This document shows, one piece after another, positions 61,857 through 64,000 of a stretch of DNA of 64,000 nucleotides. Source of the stretch: Verrucomicrobiaceae bacterium. GTDB taxonomy: Bacteria; Verrucomicrobiota; Verrucomicrobiia; Verrucomicrobiales; Verrucomicrobiaceae. Every line of letters starts with the position of its first letter. Position 1 is the stretch's first letter. A model generated the notes under the pieces. It saw only the letters and a list, made by a program, of their open reading frames with translations, did no database searches and was not told the DNA's origin. The stretch covers positions 310,001 through 374,000 of the forward strand of contig JACKQF010000003.1 of assembly GCA_024232965.1 (NCBI GenBank), written 5' to 3'. Made by a program: the position numbers and the translations under genes.

Positions 61857-63398
61857 TTAATCCAAGGAACGTTTCGGCCCTTTGATCTGAACAGCAGGAG
61901 CTTTGCCTGGCGGTGCTGCGCGGACCACTGCAAAGCGTTGTACTTCATACCCTCGGACGGGTAGGTTGAATTCGAGCCCACGAAGGAATTCCCAGGTGGC
62001 GGCGACTTTGTTGTCGTCGGCGATTTTGCGGGCTTCAAGGTAAGTGTCGAAGGCATCTGACATCACTTGGAAGACAGCAACTCCGTTCGGATCTCCTGCG
62101 ATCTGGCGAAGGACGCGCTGGTAGTTCGATGCTGGCTGCTTCATCTGCTCCAAGGTCTCCCCGCCACCACTGCCAGGTTTCAGGGCCAATACCACGTTGA
62201 CAGAGCCGGGTTGAATTTTTGGCTCAAAGCCGAAGACCTTGGTCAGACCAGGATTTGAAGCTGCGCGCATCAGGAGATCGCGAATGCGGGTGGCGTCGTA
62301 GATGACCTTGTCGCGGCTGCGATTCTTGAAGGCATCGAGGTTTGCGAGGTCCTTGAAGAAGCCGAGGATGTCCTTGGGTGTGTTGCGGGTTTCAAAGGCT
62401 TTGGCACCGTATTTGAAATTGACCTTGTTCCCGGCCACAGCGGCAGTGATGACGGGTTTCGTTGGGTCAGTGGAGGGATCGAGTCCCACCCACTTGGTGA
62501 GGTCGCCCTTGGTCGCTGCGGCGGCGGCTTCGGCGACGACTGGGAGGGGTTTGCGCAGAACGAGGGAGATATCACCGAGCGAGCTGAGGATGTCCCTTGT
62601 TGCGGGAAGTCCGGCATCGGTGAGCGTCTTCCATGCGCGGGCGACGTCTTCCATTTGGAAGGTGCCAACAAAAGCACCGATGTCCGTCCAAGCCTTGCGG
62701 GAAACGTCTGCATCGCCCAGGACCTCCTTCAATAATCCCGCGAAGAGATCGATCTTTGCCTCTTTGTATTCGAGTTGAGACTTCGATTTTTCGAGTCCAT
62801 CAAGAAGAGGATTCAGGAACTCGGGCTCGCTAAAGTAAAGGACGCCTTGTTTGGCGACGAGGACACGGGTCTCGACCGGTTTTTCAGGATAGGGTCTAGG
62901 ATTGGGAAGGCGGACGTAGGTCGGAGGCTCTGGCTTGTAGATGGGGGTCTCATCCAGCAGAGCCTTGAGGCGCTCGACTTCAGTCAGCAACTTGTCGGTC
63001 TCTGCCTTCTCGTCGGTGCGCTTCTTGCGTGCTTCTTCCAGTTGTTTGCGGAAGGAGTCGAGATCCAAGATCTTCATCTTTTGTTCGACATCGGTGAGGT
63101 CGATGGTCTTGAGGTCTTCGGTGGCCTTTTTTTCGTCTTGTTCGGCTAGTTTTTTTCGCTCTTCGATTTCCTTTGGATCCGCCGGTGGCGGTGGTGTTTC
63201 CTCGAGCTTTTTCTGGAGCTGGGCGTACTCGTCAGGAGATACTGGCGGTAGATCCGAGAGGATCTTGCGCATGTTGTTGGCCATGTTCACGCTCATCATG
63301 ACGAGGACGATCATCAACACACCGACGACGTTGGTAACGGCGTCCATGAGGGAGTCGAGATTGAGCTCGCCGCCGCCAGAGTTGGATTTCTTGGCCAT
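61857..63398 (-). CDS. ExbD/TolR-like membrane protein with long periplasmic region
   Basis: A 513-residue protein. One transmembrane helix near the N-terminus ('LDSLMDAVTNVVGVLMIVLVMMSV', about 13-36) has the Asp-containing form of ExbD/TolR proton-channel partners. A long charged coiled coil (about 55-155, 'RKKLAEQDEKKATEDL') and two further domains of unknown type follow. The likely place is the inner membrane with most of the protein in the periplasm. The gene just upstream (21 bases) is similar in layout, and an ExbB/MotA-type gene may lie beyond the window edge. Function unknown. Confidence 0.65.
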   Translation of the reverse strand: MAKKSNSGGGELNLDSLMDAVTNVVGVLMIVLVMMSVNMANNMRKILSDLPPVSPDEYAQLQKKLEETPPPPADPKEIEERKKLAEQDEKKATEDLKTIDLTDVEQKMKILDLDSFRKQLEEARKKRTDEKAETDKLLTEVERLKALLDETPIYKPEPPTYVRLPNPRPYPEKPVETRVLVAKQGVLYFSEPEFLNPLLDGLEKSKSQLEYKEAKIDLFAGLLKEVLGDADVSRKAWTDIGAFVGTFQMEDVARAWKTLTDAGLPATRDILSSLGDISLVLRKPLPVVAEAAAAATKGDLTKWVGLDPSTDPTKPVITAAVAGNKVNFKYGAKAFETRNTPKDILGFFKDLANLDAFKNRSRDKVIYDATRIRDLLMRAASNPGLTKVFGFEPKIQPGSVNVVLALKPGSGGGETLEQMKQPASNYQRVLRQIAGDPNGVAVFQVMSDAFDTYLEARKIADDNKVAATWEFLRGLEFNLPVRGYEVQRFAVVRAAPPGKAPAVQIKGPKRSLD

Positions 63399-63419
63399 GA
63401 TCGAAGAGAAGGTGCGGGG

Positions 63420-64000
63420 TTATTTCTTTGCGTCGGCACCCGCCTTGGGCGTGCCGGGGGCAGGTGTCGCCGGTGGGGTGCCGCCGGGTGGGACCTCTGA
63501 AGGTGGCGGCGGCGGTGGGATCTTGCCGCGGAAGGCATCAAACATGTCGAGTTGCAAATCGCCTCGCCCTGGGATGGGCAGCTTCCCAACGCGGATGTTG
63601 AACTCAGATTCCGCGCGGCCTGCACCGTTGTTAAAAGCTCCGGCACCATCATCGCGGATCAGGAAGAGGATCAGTGATTTTGGATCCTTTGCGAGCTCGG
63701 TAAGAAAGTGAGTGTAGGCGGTATCGGCGACAACGACCTCAGCTTGGGCACTGAGGCGATAGTCTTCGCCCCAAGCATTGAGGATTTTAAGACCACCGCC
63801 AGAGGCTTCGACAAAGTAAACCTTGGTGCCTTCTGCCATTCCTGATCCAGATGGCTGGACCACGACTGGCGGTGGCTTTTTGTCCGGTGGGATCTGACGC
63901 TTCTTGATCTCTGCCATGAGGGTTTCGATCTCTTTTTTGGTCTCTGCCTGCTGCTTCTTGAGGCCGTCGATCTCGAGCATCAGATCGTCGAGTTCCTTTT
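63420..64000 (-). CDS. Coiled-coil envelope protein (partial, N-terminus outside window)
   Basis: The minus-strand frame is open to the window edge, so the start is missing; the visible part is 193 residues. It starts in a coiled coil ('KELDDLMLEIDGLKKQQAET'), passes a Pro-rich hinge, then a compact domain ('GTKVYFVEASGGGLKILNAWG', 'SLILFLIRDDGAGAFN') and ends in a Pro/Gly/Ala-rich tail. It is translated with the ExbD-like gene that begins 21 bases downstream and probably forms a complex with it. A TolR-like membrane helix before the window edge is likely but not seen. Confidence 0.6.
   Translation of the reverse strand, partial: KELDDLMLEIDGLKKQQAETKKEIETLMAEIKKRQIPPDKKPPPVVVQPSGSGMAEGTKVYFVEASGGGLKILNAWGEDYRLSAQAEVVVADTAYTHFLTELAKDPKSLILFLIRDDGAGAFNNGAGRAESEFNIRVGKLPIPGRGDLQLDMFDAFRGKIPPPPPPSEVPPGGTPPATPAPGTPKAGADAKK

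Noticed and set aside
1..64000. tRNA, rRNA, CRISPR, insertion sequence or prophage
   Set aside because: Reading both strands showed no T-arm-like GGTTCRANNCC in a cloverleaf context, no regular spaced repeats, and no transposase, integrase or phage-like gene.

Overview
The window looks like chromosomal DNA of a free-living Verrucomicrobiota bacterium, probably of the Prosthecobacter/Verrucomicrobium kind. The grounds are the GC-rich coding sequence, two operons pairing a DUF1549/DUF1553 (PSD1) protein with a DUF1501 protein, planctomycete-type cytochrome domains, a secreted sialidase/DUF1080 operon, a PEP-CTERM-type CAAX protease, and many housekeeping genes in short operons. The assignment is inference from gene content. 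No tRNA, rRNA, CRISPR array, insertion sequence or phage gene was seen. Coding density is high: only three gene-free stretches exceed 300 bases, and all three hold hairpins or simple repeats.

Layout. 1-5 kb: the start of a planctomycete-type cytochrome gene, menF-menD of the classical menaquinone pathway, a Pro-rich membrane protein with its own terminator, a small DUF2892 protein, and a broken TIR/DUF4062-like gene. 5-7 kb: a three-domain protein (NTF2-type immunity, DUF4241, HD phosphohydrolase). 7-13 kb, minus strand: NAD gene fusion (NadD-like plus NAD kinase), esterase, metallo-beta-lactamase-fold hydrolase, DUF1080 protein and a double sialidase-like protein. 13-20 kb: zinc-ribbon membrane protein, PQQ-type propeller / HemN-like radical SAM / UbiC-like trio, Cys-rich protein, glcF. 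20-25 kb, plus strand: GT4, GT9 and an MsbA-like ABC exporter, probably for envelope glycolipid assembly. 24-32 kb: Lrp/AsnC regulator with aminotransferase, CAAX protease, TPR protein and a fused HyuA-HyuB hydantoinase/5-oxoprolinase.

31-37 kb: GntR regulator, PSD1 and DUF1501 in one minus-strand operon, with a FadR-type palindrome just upstream of the regulator. 37-41 kb: an SDR and a pyrR-pyrB-pyrC operon. 41-48 kb: a frameshifted secreted-protein gene, an ABC-F ATPase, a second DUF1501/PSD1 operon and a secreted coiled-coil protein. 48-57 kb: aspS, a membrane-anchored subtilase, secreted proteins, a cupin, a large secreted alpha-helical protein and a DMT transporter. 57-64 kb: argD-argF, sucC-sucD with a clear promoter and terminator, and an ExbD/TolR-like gene pair cut by the window edge.

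Most of the window is ordinary metabolism. The least ordinary items are the NMNAT-NAD kinase fusion with an altered HxGH motif, the NTF2/DUF4241/HD fusion beside a nonsense-broken TIR-like gene, the radical SAM plus UbiC-like overlapping pair, and the regulator operator in front of a PSD1/DUF1501 operon.
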